A DNA stretch of 64,000 nucleotides from Mesorhizobium sp. NZP2298 (GCF_013170825.1 NZ_CP033365.1:2306001-2370000); one strand, 5' to 3'; shown: positions 33,352-42,412, numbered from the stretch's first letter. Numbers and translations are program-made. The notes: generated by a model not told the origin, from the letters alone.

Positions 33352-34542
33352 CTATTCGGCGGGAATTCGCGCCGGCCTTGCCGCCAGCCTCGTCAGCATG
33401 GCCTCGGCCTCGGCGCCACGCTCGGAGCGCTCGATGAAACCGCCGCCGAAGATGCGGGCTTCGTTGCCGTCATCGGAATAGAGCACGCACGCCTGTCCGG
33501 GCGCGATGCCGGATTCGCCGTCCGCCAATTCGACTGATGTCACGCCTGCCTCATGGCGCAGCACCGCTGGACGCGGCGGCCTGGTGGAGCGCACCTTGGC
33601 GAACAGTTCGATGCCGCCGGCGGGCACATTGGCGAGCGGGCCGTCGCCAAGCCAGTTCATGTTGCGCAGATAGATCTTGTGCGTCTCCAGCGCCTCGCGC
33701 GGGCCGACCACGACGCGGGCCCGTTCGGCGTCGAGATGGACGACATAAAGCGGCTCGCCGGAGGCGATGCCGATGCCGCGGCGCTGGCCGATCGTGTAGC
33801 GCAGGATGCCTTCATGGCGGCCGAGCACGCGGCCATCGATGTGCACGATGTCGCCCGGATTGGCGGCGGACGGCTTCAGCTTGGCGATGATATCGGAATA
33901 TTTGCCCTGCGGCACGAAGCAGATGTCCTGGCTGTCCTGCTTGGCGGCCACCGTCAGCCCCATCTCCTCGGCAATCGCGCGAACCTGCGGCTTCGACAGG
34001 CCGCCCAGGGGAAAGCGCAGATAGTCGATCTGCGCCTGCGTGGTGGCAAACAGGAAATAGCTCTGGTCGCGATCGGCATCGACCGGCCGGTAGAGCGCGC
34101 GGTGGGCGCCATTGGCGCCGGAGCGGATATAGTGGCCGGTGGCGAGGGCGTCGGCGCCAAGCTCCTTGGCGGTGGCCAGGAGATCGGCGAACTTCACCGT
34201 CTGGTTGCAGGAGACGCAAGGAATGGGGGTCTCGCCGGCGACATAGCTCTCGGCGAAGGGGTCGATGACCGCCTTGCGGAAACGCTCCTCATAGTCGAGC
34301 ACATAGTGGGGAATGCCCAACGTCTCCGAGACGCGGCGGGCATCGTCGATGTCCTGTCCGGCGCAGCATGAGCCAGCCCGGTGTGTCGCCGCGCCGTGGT
34401 CGTAAAGCTGCAAGGTGACGCCGACGACATCATAGCCCTCGCGCTTCAACAGGCCGGCGACCACGGACGAATCCACGCCGCCCGACATGGCGACGACGAT
34501 GCGGGTGTTTTCGGGACGTCCGGGAAGGTCGAGACTGTTCAT
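33352..34542 (-). CDS. mnmA: tRNA-specific 2-thiouridylase MnmA
   Basis: The 396-residue protein has the ATP pyrophosphatase loop [15 protein letters not shown], the first catalytic cysteine in [11 protein letters not shown] and the second in [13 protein letters not shown], plus the C-terminal beta-barrel beginning GLHR-like at [19 protein letters not shown]. It transfers sulfur to U34 of Lys, Glu and Gln tRNAs in the cytoplasm. The start ATG 34542 lies just before the P-loop; the open frame upstream is not conserved. It carries a short C-terminal extension ([18 protein letters not shown]) beyond the usual end. It is divergent from sciP. Confidence 0.95.
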   Translation of the reverse strand: MNSLDLPGRPENTRIVVAMSGGVDSSVVAGLLKREGYDVVGVTLQLYDHGAATHRAGSCCAGQDIDDARRVSETLGIPHYVLDYEERFRKAVIDPFAESYVAGETPIPCVSCNQTVKFADLLATAKELGADALATGHYIRSGANGAHRALYRPVDADRDQSYFLFATTQAQIDYLRFPLGGLSKPQVRAIAEEMGLTVAAKQDSQDICFVPQGKYSDIIAKLKPSAANPGDIVHIDGRVLGRHEGILRYTIGQRRGIGIASGEPLYVVHLDAERARVVVGPREALETHKIYLRNMNWLGDGPLANVPAGGIELFAKVRSTRPPRPAVLRHEAGVTSVELADGESGIAPGQACVLYSDDGNEARIFGGGFIERSERGAEAEAMLTRLAARPARIPAE

Positions 34543-34829
34543 GATGCTTTCATTCTGCGCGGCGTCTGAATGCCAATGTCGAGAATATAGGTCAAGCTTT
34601 CCCACGACGCCAGCTTGCACGCCGATTCACGGATTGCTGACGATCCGCCATCCGTCGGATTTTTCCCAACCAATTCAAGGCTTCGAGCCCGATGTTTCAA
34701 ATGCCTGCGAAAAGACTAACGCGCCGTTCACGATCCTTACCTAGTCATTAGGGTCTGCTTAGGCAATTTTTAAAGCTGTGGCGGTAACGTGGCGGGGATT
34801 GGGTCTTTGAGTTTTTTGTAGAGAGTACG

Positions 34830-35105
34830 ATGACCGATCTGGTTAGACCTAGAGTCAAGTATGTTATTGGGCCTGACGGCAGCCCTCTTACGATTGCCGA
34901 TCTGCCGCCGACGAACACGCGTCGCTGGGTTATCCGGCGCAAGGCGGAAGTGGTCGCGGCGGTGCGCGGCGGGCTTTTGAGCCTTGAAGAGGCATGCCAG
35001 CGCTACAAGCTGACCACCGAGGAATTCCTGTCCTGGCAGGCGTCGATCGACGAATATGGCCTTGCCGGGCTGCGCACCACGCGCATCCAGCAATACCGGC
35101 ACTAG
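34830..35105 (+). CDS. sciP: CtrA inhibitor SciP (DUF1153)
   Basis: The 91-residue protein has the DUF1153 signature: GPDGSPLTIADLPPTNTRRWVIRRKAEVVAAVRGGLLSLEEAC and the helix-turn-helix YKLTTEEFLSWQASIDEYGLAGLRTTRIQQYR. In Caulobacter SciP binds CtrA and CtrA-regulated promoters and limits their activity after division. It lies 1.7 kb from ctrA here. The ATG at 34830 is the only sensible start. A strong intrinsic terminator follows, so it is a single-gene unit. Confidence 0.92.
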   Translation: MTDLVRPRVKYVIGPDGSPLTIADLPPTNTRRWVIRRKAEVVAAVRGGLLSLEEACQRYKLTTEEFLSWQASIDEYGLAGLRTTRIQQYRH

Positions 35106-35123
35106 AGCCGGCCTGGCACAGTC

Positions 35124-35156
35124 AAAGGGCGCGGTACTCCGCGCCCTTTTGCTTTT
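35124..35156 (+). terminator. rho-independent terminator after sciP
   Basis: GGGCGCGG-TACT-CCGCGCCC is a perfect 8-bp stem followed by TTTTGCTTTT. Confidence 0.9.
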
Positions 35157-35193
35157 CCAGACAGGTTCCTGGTCCTGAGGCAATTTCCCGCGG

Positions 35194-35533
35194 TCAGACC
35201 GTTAGCGCCACCTTGCCGATCGGTCTGGTGGCGAGAAAGGCGTTAGCGGTCGCGCGCTGGCCTGTGCCCCCGGTTGTGTCGTTCAGGTTCAGCAAGGACA
35301 CCAGCACACCCCATTCGTGATGACCTTCAGAAAGTGTTCTGCGTGCTCGCCGCCGATTGGGCCCAGCACCAGATCGATGTCGCTGATCCGGCTGGTAAAA
35401 TCGCGCCATCGACCGGATTGATGCCGGCGGCCTTGACGCGAACCAGCGCTTCACTAGCCTTTGCCGTCGGGTCGGGCTGATCGGCAATGACAAGGACGTC
35501 TGGTCCGCCGACGGAATTCTGGATAACGGCACG
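35194..35533 (-). pseudogene. quinone oxidoreductase / zinc-type dehydrogenase remnant
   Basis: Reading the minus strand from 35533, RAVIQNSVGGPDVLVIADQP and AGINPVDGAIL give the N-terminus of a medium-chain quinone oxidoreductase, without a start codon (ACG precedes). After about 55 residues the family sequence stops; the end of the fragment, ATANAFLATRPIGKVALTV with stop near 35197, looks like the C-terminus of the same family. The central nucleotide-binding part is missing and frames differ, so it is a deletion remnant. Confidence 0.6.
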
Positions 35534-35554
35534 CGTGGGATTTCTCTCGCTTGG

Positions 35555-35824
35555 TTGCTGCCGCTATCATCTGCCCGCAAGCTCGAAGGCATCACGCCCA
35601 AGACGCTGACGCAGACGCTGCGCGTGCTGGAGCGTGACGGCCTGGGGCGGCGTGGGATCTTCCCGGTCATTCCGCCGCGCGTCGAATATGAATTGACCGA
35701 ACTCGGCCAGGACCTGGCGGGACTGCTCACCCAGATCAGGGCCTGGGCGGAACAGCATGCCCCAGACATCAAGGATGCGCGAGCCAGGGCGATTGCGGCA
35801 AATGAAGGCGAATGGGCCGCCTAG
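35555..35824 (+). pseudogene. HxlR-type winged-helix regulator, C-terminal remnant
   Basis: The frame encodes LEGITPKTLTQTLRVLERDGL and PPRVEYELTELGQDLAGLLTQIRAWAEQH, the recognition helix, wing and C-terminal helix of HxlR regulators. The first 40 or so residues, including the HxlR opening with its redox cysteine, are absent; upstream sequence is the divergent dehydrogenase remnant. HxlR regulators often sit divergent to the quinone oxidoreductase they control, so the two remnants look like one decayed pair joined by a deletion over their shared promoter. Confidence 0.65.
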
Positions 35825-35940
35825 GGCAGCTCGCCGCATTATTTCTTGTTTTTACGCAAGTCCGTACGGAAAACCGCCAGGCACTTTCCTGGAATTGCTC
35901 CAGCTGCGCGCCCGCGGGCACGCCGACGATCTCGGCCTGT

Positions 35941-36318
35941 TCAACCGATCATGGCACTGCGGCCGCCGATCTCGGCTTCGCGAATCTTGGTGTCACGCGA
36001 TTCCAGCATTTCGGCCTTGGAAAGCTCCGCTTCAGCTTCGCCGAGTAGTGATTCGGCAGCGCTTCGCTGTTGCGCGAGGTCGCTTTGCGAATTTCTGAGG
36101 TTGTCGCGGCGCAAGCGTGCCGCCTTGGCGAAGGTCGGATAGGCGAAATGATTGATGTCGGTGATGCCGGCTTTCTTTTCCTCGGCGGTGATTTGAAGCT
36201 CCAGTTCGACGGCCATGCGTTCGAACTCGGCGATCATCATGTCGAGTTGCAGCAGCTGCCGCCGCTTCTCATTCACCTGAAACTGTTTCAGCCGAACGAG
36301 GTTTTCACGTGACTTCAT
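35941..36318 (-). CDS. FliJ-like coiled-coil protein
   Basis: The 125-residue protein is nearly all helical and charged: KSRENLVRLKQFQVNEKRRQLLQLDMMIAEFERMAVELELQ is a continuous heptad pattern, followed by AARLRRDNLRNSQSDLAQQRSAAESLLGEAEAELSKAEML. It resembles FliJ, the flagellar export chaperone that pairs with FliI, and related proteins beside ctrA in Rhizobiales. No other flagellar gene is near. Start ATG 36318 is chosen by coding character. It is divergent from ctrA across a 451-bp regulatory gap. Confidence 0.65.
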   Translation of the reverse strand: MKSRENLVRLKQFQVNEKRRQLLQLDMMIAEFERMAVELELQITAEEKKAGITDINHFAYPTFAKAARLRRDNLRNSQSDLAQQRSAAESLLGEAEAELSKAEMLESRDTKIREAEIGGRSAMIG

Positions 36319-36471
36319 GATTCGGTACTCCCGGAAACGCACACCCGCACATATCGTCCAAACCACCTGGAAACGCCCAGGCGTTGCCCGTGTCCACCGG
36401 CTTTCCCCGAACTATGGGAAACAAAACCCTAAAGTTTTTTGCCGACGGTAACCATTCGTTTACGGGCATTG

Positions 36472-36684
36472 TTAATCATACGGGTCAGGGCTTAAGGCCG
36501 GGTAAAAATTCCGGTCGCCGAAGCGAAGGCGCGTCGATGAGTCCCTGGAGTCGCTTAGTCCAGGTTATTAATGTGTTGCATTAGGAATTTGGGTCTGGGA
36601 TTCGTTATTAGATTCAAGAGGGTGTAGAAAGGGGTTAAAAAATCTGATACCGTCATGGACGGGAAATTAGGTTTTGTTAACCAT
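36472..36684. promoter_or_regulatory. ctrA upstream region with GANTC methylation sites and CtrA-like half-sites
   Basis: Three CcrM sites lie within 70 bp: GAGTC 36548-36552, GATTC 36599-36603 and GATTC 36611-36615. CtrA-like half-sites are TTAACCAT at 36677-36684 and TTAATCAT at 36472-36479. This fits ctrA control by DNA methylation state and self-regulation, as established in Caulobacter. The 451-bp gap is notably AT-rich near 36590-36680. Confidence 0.55.
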
Positions 36685-36769
36685 TCGATGGCAGCCTCTG
36701 CACAAGGCAACCACTGCTCCGGGGCAGGACGGGTCGTGAAATGGTCCGGCAGCAGAAAAGGGGAATGAA

Positions 36770-37465
36770 ATGCGTGTTCTGCTGATAGAAGATGACAGTG
36801 CAACCGCACAAAGCATCGAACTGATGCTGAAATCGGAAAGTTTCAATGTCTATACGACGGACCTCGGCGAAGAGGGTGTCGATCTGGGCAAACTCTACGA
36901 CTACGACATCATCCTTCTCGATCTCAACCTACCCGATATGTCCGGCTACGAGGTCTTGAGAACGCTTCGTCTCTCCAAGGTGAAGACGCCTATCCTCATC
37001 CTCTCCGGCATGGCCGGCATCGAGGACAAGGTTCGCGGCCTGGGCTTCGGTGCCGACGACTACATGACGAAGCCGTTCCACAAGGACGAGCTGGTGGCGC
37101 GCATCCACGCCATCGTGCGGCGCTCCAAGGGCCACGCCCAGTCGGTCATCACCACCGGTGACCTGGTGGTCAACCTCGACGCCAAGACCGTTGAGGTCGG
37201 CGGCCAGCGCGTGCACCTGACCGGCAAGGAATACCAGATGCTGGAGCTGCTCTCGCTGCGCAAGGGCACCACGCTCACCAAGGAAATGTTCCTCAACCAT
37301 CTCTATGGCGGCATGGACGAGCCGGAGCTGAAGATCATCGACGTCTTCATCTGCAAGCTGCGCAAGAAGCTCGACGCCGCGTCCGGTGGCCAGAACTACA
37401 TCGAGACGGTCTGGGGCCGCGGCTATGTGCTGCGTGAACCCGAGGACATCCGCGTCAGCGCCTGA
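36770..37465 (+). CDS. ctrA: cell-cycle master regulator CtrA
   Basis: The 231-residue OmpR-type regulator has Asp8/Asp9, phosphoacceptor Asp51 (LLDLNLPD), Lys in MTKPFHKDE and the winged-helix domain with [34 protein letters not shown] and ending GRGYVLREP. The sequence is essentially that of CtrA across alphaproteobacteria. Phosphorylated through CckA and ChpT, it represses replication initiation and controls division, motility and envelope genes. The 5' gap holds methylation and CtrA-like sites; an intrinsic terminator follows. Confidence 0.97.
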   Translation: MRVLLIEDDSATAQSIELMLKSESFNVYTTDLGEEGVDLGKLYDYDIILLDLNLPDMSGYEVLRTLRLSKVKTPILILSGMAGIEDKVRGLGFGADDYMTKPFHKDELVARIHAIVRRSKGHAQSVITTGDLVVNLDAKTVEVGGQRVHLTGKEYQMLELLSLRKGTTLTKEMFLNHLYGGMDEPELKIIDVFICKLRKKLDAASGGQNYIETVWGRGYVLREPEDIRVSA

Positions 37466-37491
37466 GCCACCCGACTGTTGTCGTCTTCGAC

Positions 37492-37517
37492 AAAAAACCC
37501 GGCTTCGGCCGGGTTTT
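37492..37517 (+). terminator. rho-independent terminator after ctrA
   Basis: AAAAAACCCGGC-TTCG-GCCGGGTTTTT is a perfect stem with a stable tetraloop and flanking A/T tracts, possibly bidirectional for the convergent response-regulator gene. Confidence 0.9.
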
Positions 37518-37657
37518 TGCGTCAGCGGTCAGCAATGGCGGTGGCTGCCGGAGCAATTCCAGGAAGGCGTGACACGGTTTTCCGTCCGGATTTGCGTGCA
37601 AGACAATGAGATAGAGCGGTTCGGTGTTTCCATGAAACGGTGAACCGTTCCGGCGTC

Positions 37658-38026
37658 TCAGGCTGCGATCTTAAGGGTGCGAAAGCGCTCGAGCAGCTGC
37701 GGGCGATTGAACGGCTTCAGGAGATAGCCCTGGGCGCCTGCGCGCTTGGCCCGCATGATCGACGCGATATCGAGTTCGACCAGCGAGATCAGGATCTGCG
37801 GCTTTATCGGACTCTCCATGGCGCGTACGCGGCGGATGAGGTCAACCGCCTGGACGTCCGGCAGGGCACCGTCGACCACGATGATGTCGGGCATGTCGGC
37901 GGCGCACATCTCCAGTGCATCAAGCCCGCTGGCCGCTTCGATGACCATCATGTCGGAACCGCCCAGGATGCGTTTTGCAACCTTCCTGATGACGCTTGAA
38001 TCGTCGACGAACATGCAGCGTTTCAT
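37658..38026 (-). CDS. single-domain response regulator beside chpT
   Basis: The 122-residue protein is one receiver domain with intact active site: Asp8/Asp9 (FVDDSS), phosphoacceptor Asp52 (IIVVDGALPD), Ser in place of Thr at beta-4 (ILISLVEL) and Lys in GYLLKPFN. No output domain is present. It lies between ctrA and chpT, convergent with ctrA and 216 bp downstream of chpT on the same strand, so a role in the ChpT-CtrA phosphorelay is likely. It is not obviously CpdR or DivK by sequence; a CheY-like adaptor is possible. Confidence 0.82.
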   Translation of the reverse strand: MKRCMFVDDSSVIRKVAKRILGGSDMMVIEAASGLDALEMCAADMPDIIVVDGALPDVQAVDLIRRVRAMESPIKPQILISLVELDIASIMRAKRAGAQGYLLKPFNRPQLLERFRTLKIAA

Positions 38027-38242
38027 TCCGGGTCCTCTTTGCCCTTGGGCAATCCGGTCGTGCGGGGCATCTGCTGCGCACCCTAGACCAATCTGGTAAA
38101 GAACCCGGAAAGCCATTGGGTAAAATTTTTGCAAAGATGCGTTTGAGAGGCTTTTTCTTTGCGGATGCTTCGATGGCGCTTCCGGCTGAGCCATCACGAC
38201 AATATTACGCCGCTGAAATACTTTGCTCTGTCGACAAGCTGC

Positions 38243-38872
38243 TCAGGCTGCCGAAAGTACGATTTCTTCCGCCGTCGCGTGGATCGATATCGTCATGCCG
38301 GCCTCGCGGGCCAGAAGCAGTGTATAGTAGGGCTGCACCGAATGCGCATCGATCGGCTCTTCCGGCTTGTGGCCGGAATGCAGTTCGAGGAATTTCGGCG
38401 GCACGCGCAGCATCGGGCCGCTTGCCGACAGGGAAATGCGCGGCTCGGTTTCGAGATTCTCGAGGGTGACGACCAGCTTGCCGCCACGCGGAATGGCGGC
38501 ATTGGCGACCAGGATCAGGTTGAGCAGCAGCTTGACCTTGTTCTTGGGCAGCAGCGCGCGGGCCCCGTTCCAGGTCAGTTCCGGCTTTTCATTCTTGAGG
38601 AAGGCGATCGCCACCGCTTCGGCGTCGCCGGTGTCGATCAGCATGCCGGCAGAACCGGCCGCGCCGAAGGCGATACGGGCGAACTGCAGCCTGGCCGAAG
38701 CGTTCATGGCGCTCTGGCGGATGAGCCGCATGGCGTCTTCGTCGGCGCCGCCCTCGTCAAGCAGTTCGAGCCCGTTGTTGATCGCGCCGACCGGCGAGAT
38801 GATGTCGTGGCACACGCGGCTGCACAGAAGCGCCGCCAGGTCAGGCGCGGAAAGGGTGAACAGATCGGCCAT
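38243..38872 (-). CDS. chpT: histidine phosphotransferase ChpT
   Basis: The 209-residue protein has the dimerisation helix with the phosphorylated His22 (LLCSRVCHDIISPVGAINNGLELL) and a degenerate kinase-like C-terminal domain with no ATP-binding G boxes, as in ChpT. It relays phosphate from CckA to CtrA and CpdR in the cytoplasm. ATG 38872 is chosen because the conserved sequence starts at MADLFTLSAPDLAALL. It is divergent from eipA. Confidence 0.93.
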   Translation of the reverse strand: MADLFTLSAPDLAALLCSRVCHDIISPVGAINNGLELLDEGGADEDAMRLIRQSAMNASARLQFARIAFGAAGSAGMLIDTGDAEAVAIAFLKNEKPELTWNGARALLPKNKVKLLLNLILVANAAIPRGGKLVVTLENLETEPRISLSASGPMLRVPPKFLELHSGHKPEEPIDAHSVQPYYTLLLAREAGMTISIHATAEEIVLSAA

Positions 38873-39142
38873 CGGTGAAAATCCCTGCAAAATTCCACAA
38901 TTCGTGGCCGAGCGATTGATTATCGCGCCTGCGCACACGAATCATGCTCCAACCCGAGGCTTTCTGAATACACAGCACTCGTAGGTACAGCAACAAACCC
39001 AAAATTGTCGTCTGGCAAATGGCGTGTTCGCGCAGGCCGCCGGCGCCGCGCGACCCCAAAGCCAGCCTTCGAACCGCCATCTTCCTGTGGGAGTTAATGG
39101 TTGAAAAAGAATTACGGCATAGTTTGCCCCTAACTGTCATCC

Positions 39143-39157
39143 TTAACGGCCGCCTAA
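39143..39157. promoter_or_regulatory. CtrA-type site, one mismatch, upstream of eipA
   Basis: TTAA-CGGCCGC-CTAA differs in one base from TTAA-N7-TTAA and lies 57 bp before the start at 39215. Brucella eipA is a known CtrA target. The rest of the 342-bp gap to chpT shows nothing definite. Confidence 0.4.
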
Positions 39158-39214
39158 AGAGCCGGACCGGATGCGAGGCGTCGGCGAAAGTGCTCCATGA
39201 CGGAGATTGGAAGC

Positions 39215-39796
39215 ATGTTTTCCCGATTCTATGACCGGAGTGTACTCCGTGTCTTCTCAATGGCGATCACGCTCATCGGCGTCCTCGTCTTCTCGACTTC
39301 AGCCCTGCGGGCCCAGGAATATACCGCTCAGGAGATTGTCGATTCCGGTCACAAGTTCTTCGGCGCGACATCGGGCGGGCTCGCCACGGTCGTGGAGAAG
39401 ATCTTCGCCTCCTACGGCCTGCCCAATGGCTATCTCCTCGGTGAGGAGGGGTCGGGTGCGCTGATCGGCGGCCTGACCTATGGCGAAGGCACGCTCTACA
39501 CCAAGAATGCCGGCGACCACAAAGTGTTCTGGCAAGGCCCGTCGCTGGGCTGGGATTTCGGCGGCGAGGGGTCCCGGGTGATGATGCTGGTCTACAATCT
39601 CGACGATGTCGGCAACCTCTACAACCGCTATGGCGGCGTGGCCGGTTCGGCCTATGTGGTGGCGGGTGTCGGCTTCAATGTGCTGAAGAACAACAATGTG
39701 CTTCTGGTGCCGATCCGCACCGGTGTCGGCGCCCGGCTCGGCGTCAATCTCGGCTACCTGAAGCTGACCGAGCGGGCGACCTGGAATCCGTTCTGA
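39215..39796 (+). CDS. eipA: DUF1134 periplasmic envelope-integrity protein EipA
   Basis: The 193-residue product has a signal peptide (VFSMAITLIGVLVFSTSALRAQEY, cleavage after LRA) and a DUF1134 domain rich in beta strands: GATSGGLATVVEKIF, GSGALIGGLTYGEGTLYTK, PSLGWDFGGEGSRVMMLVYNL and RTGVGARLGVNLGYL. In Brucella EipA is a periplasmic barrel protein needed for envelope stress resistance, encoded beside chpT and ctrA and controlled by CtrA; the same arrangement appears here. ATG 39215 has GGAG nine bases upstream; ATG 39197 is an alternative that adds six residues. Confidence 0.88.
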   Translation: MFSRFYDRSVLRVFSMAITLIGVLVFSTSALRAQEYTAQEIVDSGHKFFGATSGGLATVVEKIFASYGLPNGYLLGEEGSGALIGGLTYGEGTLYTKNAGDHKVFWQGPSLGWDFGGEGSRVMMLVYNLDDVGNLYNRYGGVAGSAYVVAGVGFNVLKNNNVLLVPIRTGVGARLGVNLGYLKLTERATWNPF

Positions 39797-39931
39797 TTCC
39801 AGTCCGCCGTGACCGCAATGCCGGCTTTTCCGTGGGAATTGTAGGTCGGTGATGATGCATGCGCCGCGGCAGGCTCTTGCCGCAGCGCCGGATTTCCGCC
39901 ATGCCAGTATGATGCGGTCCAGTCCAGGTGG

Positions 39932-41107
39932 TTGCCGCCGATAGCGGGTTGTCTTTTGGTTCAGTCGGTCCTGTTCTTTGCCCTCGGCTTTCTCTGCGCC
40001 GGCTTTCTGGCGCTGATCGTGGCCCCGGCTGTCTGGCGGCGAGCGGTCTCCCTGACCCGCAGGCGCATCGAGGCCTCTATCCCGCTGACGCAGGCCGAGA
40101 TCCAGGCCGACAAGGACCGGATCAGGGCCGAGTACGCCATGTCGACGCGCCGCCTCGAGATGAACGTCAAGGCGTTGCGCGAAAAGGCGGCGGAACAACT
40201 CGTCGAGATCAATCGCGGCCGCGAGGCGTTGAAGGGGCTGGCGGTCGAGCGCACGGACAAGAATCACGCGCTCGCGGAACTTGGCGCCAAAAACGAAGCA
40301 TTGCGGCAGCGTGAAGAGGAGCTGCACCAGCTTTCTGAGCGGCTCAAGGAAACCGAACGCAAGCTGGAGAAGCGGGCGCTCGAACTCGAAAAGCTGGAGC
40401 ACATGTACGACGACGCCAGTTTTTCCTCCAGCAGCCGGCAAATCGAGCTCGTGGCGCGCGAGTCCGAATTGCAGAAGCTCGCCAGCGACATCTCGCTGCT
40501 GCGCGGCCAGCGCAAGGAAGCCGACCGGCGCCATCAGGAAATCGCGGCCGAAAGCAAGGCCGCGCGCGATGCCCTGAAGGCGGAGAAGAAAAGGGCGGCC
40601 GAACTCGACAAGAAGGTCGAACGGCTGCTGGCGACGCTCGCCGACCGCGAGGACAAGCTCGACCGGCGCGAGAAGGAACTGGTGCGGCTGCGCGAAAAGG
40701 CGAAGGCCGAGGACGGCGCACCGGCCTTGCGGCTGGTCGGCAGGCCGGATGAAGCGGGAAGGGATGACGAGGCCGCGAGGCGCGACGACCTGGACCAGGC
40801 GATCGCCAAGCTCGACAGCGATCGCGAACGGCTGGAGGCCAGGTTGACGGCGCTGGCGCGCGAGAACAAGCGGCTCAAGGCGGATCTCGGCGCCGTGGCA
40901 TCGTCGGGTTCGGCGAATGGCAGCGCCGCGCTGCGCGAGCAGATGAACGAGTTGGCGGCTGAAGTCGTCCACCTGACGGCCAAGCTCGAGGGACCTGATT
41001 CGCCGATCGCAAAAGCGCTGGCGGGCCCGCAGGACGGCCGATCCGACGGCGGCGACCTCAGTCTCGCCGACCGCGTGCGGGCGTTGCAGAAAGCGGCCAC
41101 GAACTGA
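39932..41107 (+). CDS. membrane-anchored coiled-coil protein
   Basis: The 391-residue protein has one N-terminal membrane helix (VLFFALGFLCAGFLALIVAPAVW), then continuous charged coiled coil from about 40 to 270 (for example RREELHQLSERLKETERKLEKRALELEKLE), a short polar break and a second coiled coil to the end. The helix is followed by RRAVSLTRRRIEASIPLTQAEIQADKDRIRAEYAMS, a sequence I recall as conserved in rhizobial proteins of unknown function. A scaffold role in the envelope or at the pole is possible but not shown. The start is a TTG at 39932, as no ATG or GTG is placed before the membrane helix. Confidence 0.7.
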   Translation: MPPIAGCLLVQSVLFFALGFLCAGFLALIVAPAVWRRAVSLTRRRIEASIPLTQAEIQADKDRIRAEYAMSTRRLEMNVKALREKAAEQLVEINRGREALKGLAVERTDKNHALAELGAKNEALRQREEELHQLSERLKETERKLEKRALELEKLEHMYDDASFSSSSRQIELVARESELQKLASDISLLRGQRKEADRRHQEIAAESKAARDALKAEKKRAAELDKKVERLLATLADREDKLDRREKELVRLREKAKAEDGAPALRLVGRPDEAGRDDEAARRDDLDQAIAKLDSDRERLEARLTALARENKRLKADLGAVASSGSANGSAALREQMNELAAEVVHLTAKLEGPDSPIAKALAGPQDGRSDGGDLSLADRVRALQKAATN

Positions 41108-41142
41108 AGTGGCCGCAGTGCCACCGTCGTGCTCTTGCTGCG

Positions 41143-41940
41143 CTAATGATGTGAGAAATGATGCAGGGCGATGGCCGAGGCGGCGGCGACGTTCAGGCTG
41201 TCGAAGCCTTTCGACATTGTGATCCGCACGGTCTGCAGGCTGGCTAGCAGGTTTTCGGGCAGGCCTTCGCCCTCGGTGCCGAGATAGAGCGCCAGGCGTT
41301 CGGCCGGCCTTGCATCGCGTATGTCGGTTCGCCCGCGCGGCGACAGGGCGAATTGTTCAAAACCCCGTTCGGCGAGCGTTGCGACAAAGCCAGGGGCATC
41401 GGTGAAGGATGCGAACGGGATCTTGAGCGCGGCGCCGACAGAAACGCGAATTGCCTTGCGGTATAGCGGATCGCAGCATGTCGCGTCCATCAGCACCGCA
41501 TCGGCGCCGAAGGCGGCGGCATTGCGAAAGATCGAACCCATATTGTCGTGGTTGGCGATGCCGACCAGCACCACCACCAGGGCCCGGTCGGGCAAGGCAT
41601 CCAGCAATGGCCCGGTCGCTTGCGGCGGCTCCTTGCGGCCGATGGCCAGGATGCCGCGATGCATGTGGAAGCCGGCGATCGCGTCCATCACCGCACTGGT
41701 GACGACATAGACCGGCAGGTTCGCCGGCGCCTTGTACAGGATGTCGCCCAGGCCGCCGAGCCGGTTTTCCAGGACCAGGATGGATTCGGCGCCGAAGCGG
41801 CCAGACGACAGGAGCAGGTCGAGCACCACCTTGCCTTCGGCGACGAAACGCCCATGCCTGCCGGCGAGATCGCGTTCGCGGATATCAAGATAGGCGGCGA
41901 CCCTGGGATCGCCCGGGTCTTCGATGCGAATTGGGTCCAT
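41143..41940 (-). CDS. SpoU/TrmH-family RNA methyltransferase
   Basis: The 265-residue protein has an N-terminal L30e-like substrate-binding domain (RHGRFVAEGKVVLDLLL) and the SPOUT knot motifs VVLVGIANHDNMGSIFRNAAAFGADAV, LALYLGTEGEGLPENLL and the closing ITMSKGFDSLNVAAASAIALHHF. It should 2'-O-methylate a ribose in rRNA or tRNA with S-adenosylmethionine. In the last motif the usual IPM-x-G appears as ITMSKG. The precise target nucleotide is not deducible. Confidence 0.9.
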   Translation of the reverse strand: MDPIRIEDPGDPRVAAYLDIRERDLAGRHGRFVAEGKVVLDLLLSSGRFGAESILVLENRLGGLGDILYKAPANLPVYVVTSAVMDAIAGFHMHRGILAIGRKEPPQATGPLLDALPDRALVVVLVGIANHDNMGSIFRNAAAFGADAVLMDATCCDPLYRKAIRVSVGAALKIPFASFTDAPGFVATLAERGFEQFALSPRGRTDIRDARPAERLALYLGTEGEGLPENLLASLQTVRITMSKGFDSLNVAAASAIALHHFSHH

Positions 41941-42043
41941 ATCCTCCGCTCAAATATCGAGAGCGTGGTTTGTGCGTCGAGGAAGACGCGCAGGCCACGT
42001 TCCGGAAATCGTCAGCGAGGTAGACGGCCGCGGCCGCGTCCGG

Positions 42044-42412
42044 TCAAGTGCCGGCGCGGCGCAATCTCTGCGCCATCTGGGACAGATCCTCCTTGCCGCC
42101 GCCGAAAATACCATCCAGCACGACAAGCAACTCGCGCACCGCATCGGAGTTGCAGGAGTAGTAGATCATCTGGCGGTCGCGGCGGGTTTCCACAAGGTCA
42201 AGCGCCCGCAACTTGGCCAGATGCTGCGAGAGGGCGGATTGGCTGAGCATCACCTTTTCGGCGATAGCGCCGACCGACATTTCACCGTCGATCAGATGGC
42301 TCATGATCAATAGCCGTTTTTCGTTGCCCATCAGCATCAGAAATTCGGCAGCCGATTCGGCGTTGGCGATTAGCTTTGTCGAGACCATGAATGCCCCATG
42401 CTGTTTGCTCAT
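42044..42412 (-). CDS. ArsR-family regulator, NolR-like
   Basis: The 122-residue winged-helix protein shows AEFLMLMGNEKRLLIMSHLIDGEMSVGAIAEKVMLSQSALSQHLAKLRALDLVETRRDRQMIYYSC. The recognition helix LSQSALSQHLAKLR matches that of NolR, the global nodulation regulator of Sinorhizobium, and the related BigR. No metal-binding CxC motif of classic ArsR is present. NolR-type proteins repress nodulation and quorum-sensing genes; targets here are unknown. Two starts are possible, ATG 42412 and ATG 42388. Confidence 0.82.
   Translation of the reverse strand: MSKQHGAFMVSTKLIANAESAAEFLMLMGNEKRLLIMSHLIDGEMSVGAIAEKVMLSQSALSQHLAKLRALDLVETRRDRQMIYYSCNSDAVRELLVVLDGIFGGGKEDLSQMAQRLRRAGT

Noticed and set aside
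39299..40972. 557-codon minus-strand ORF opposite eipA and the coiled-coil gene
   Set aside because: Antisense open frames are common in GC-rich DNA; the plus-strand proteins have a signal peptide and heptads that are real.
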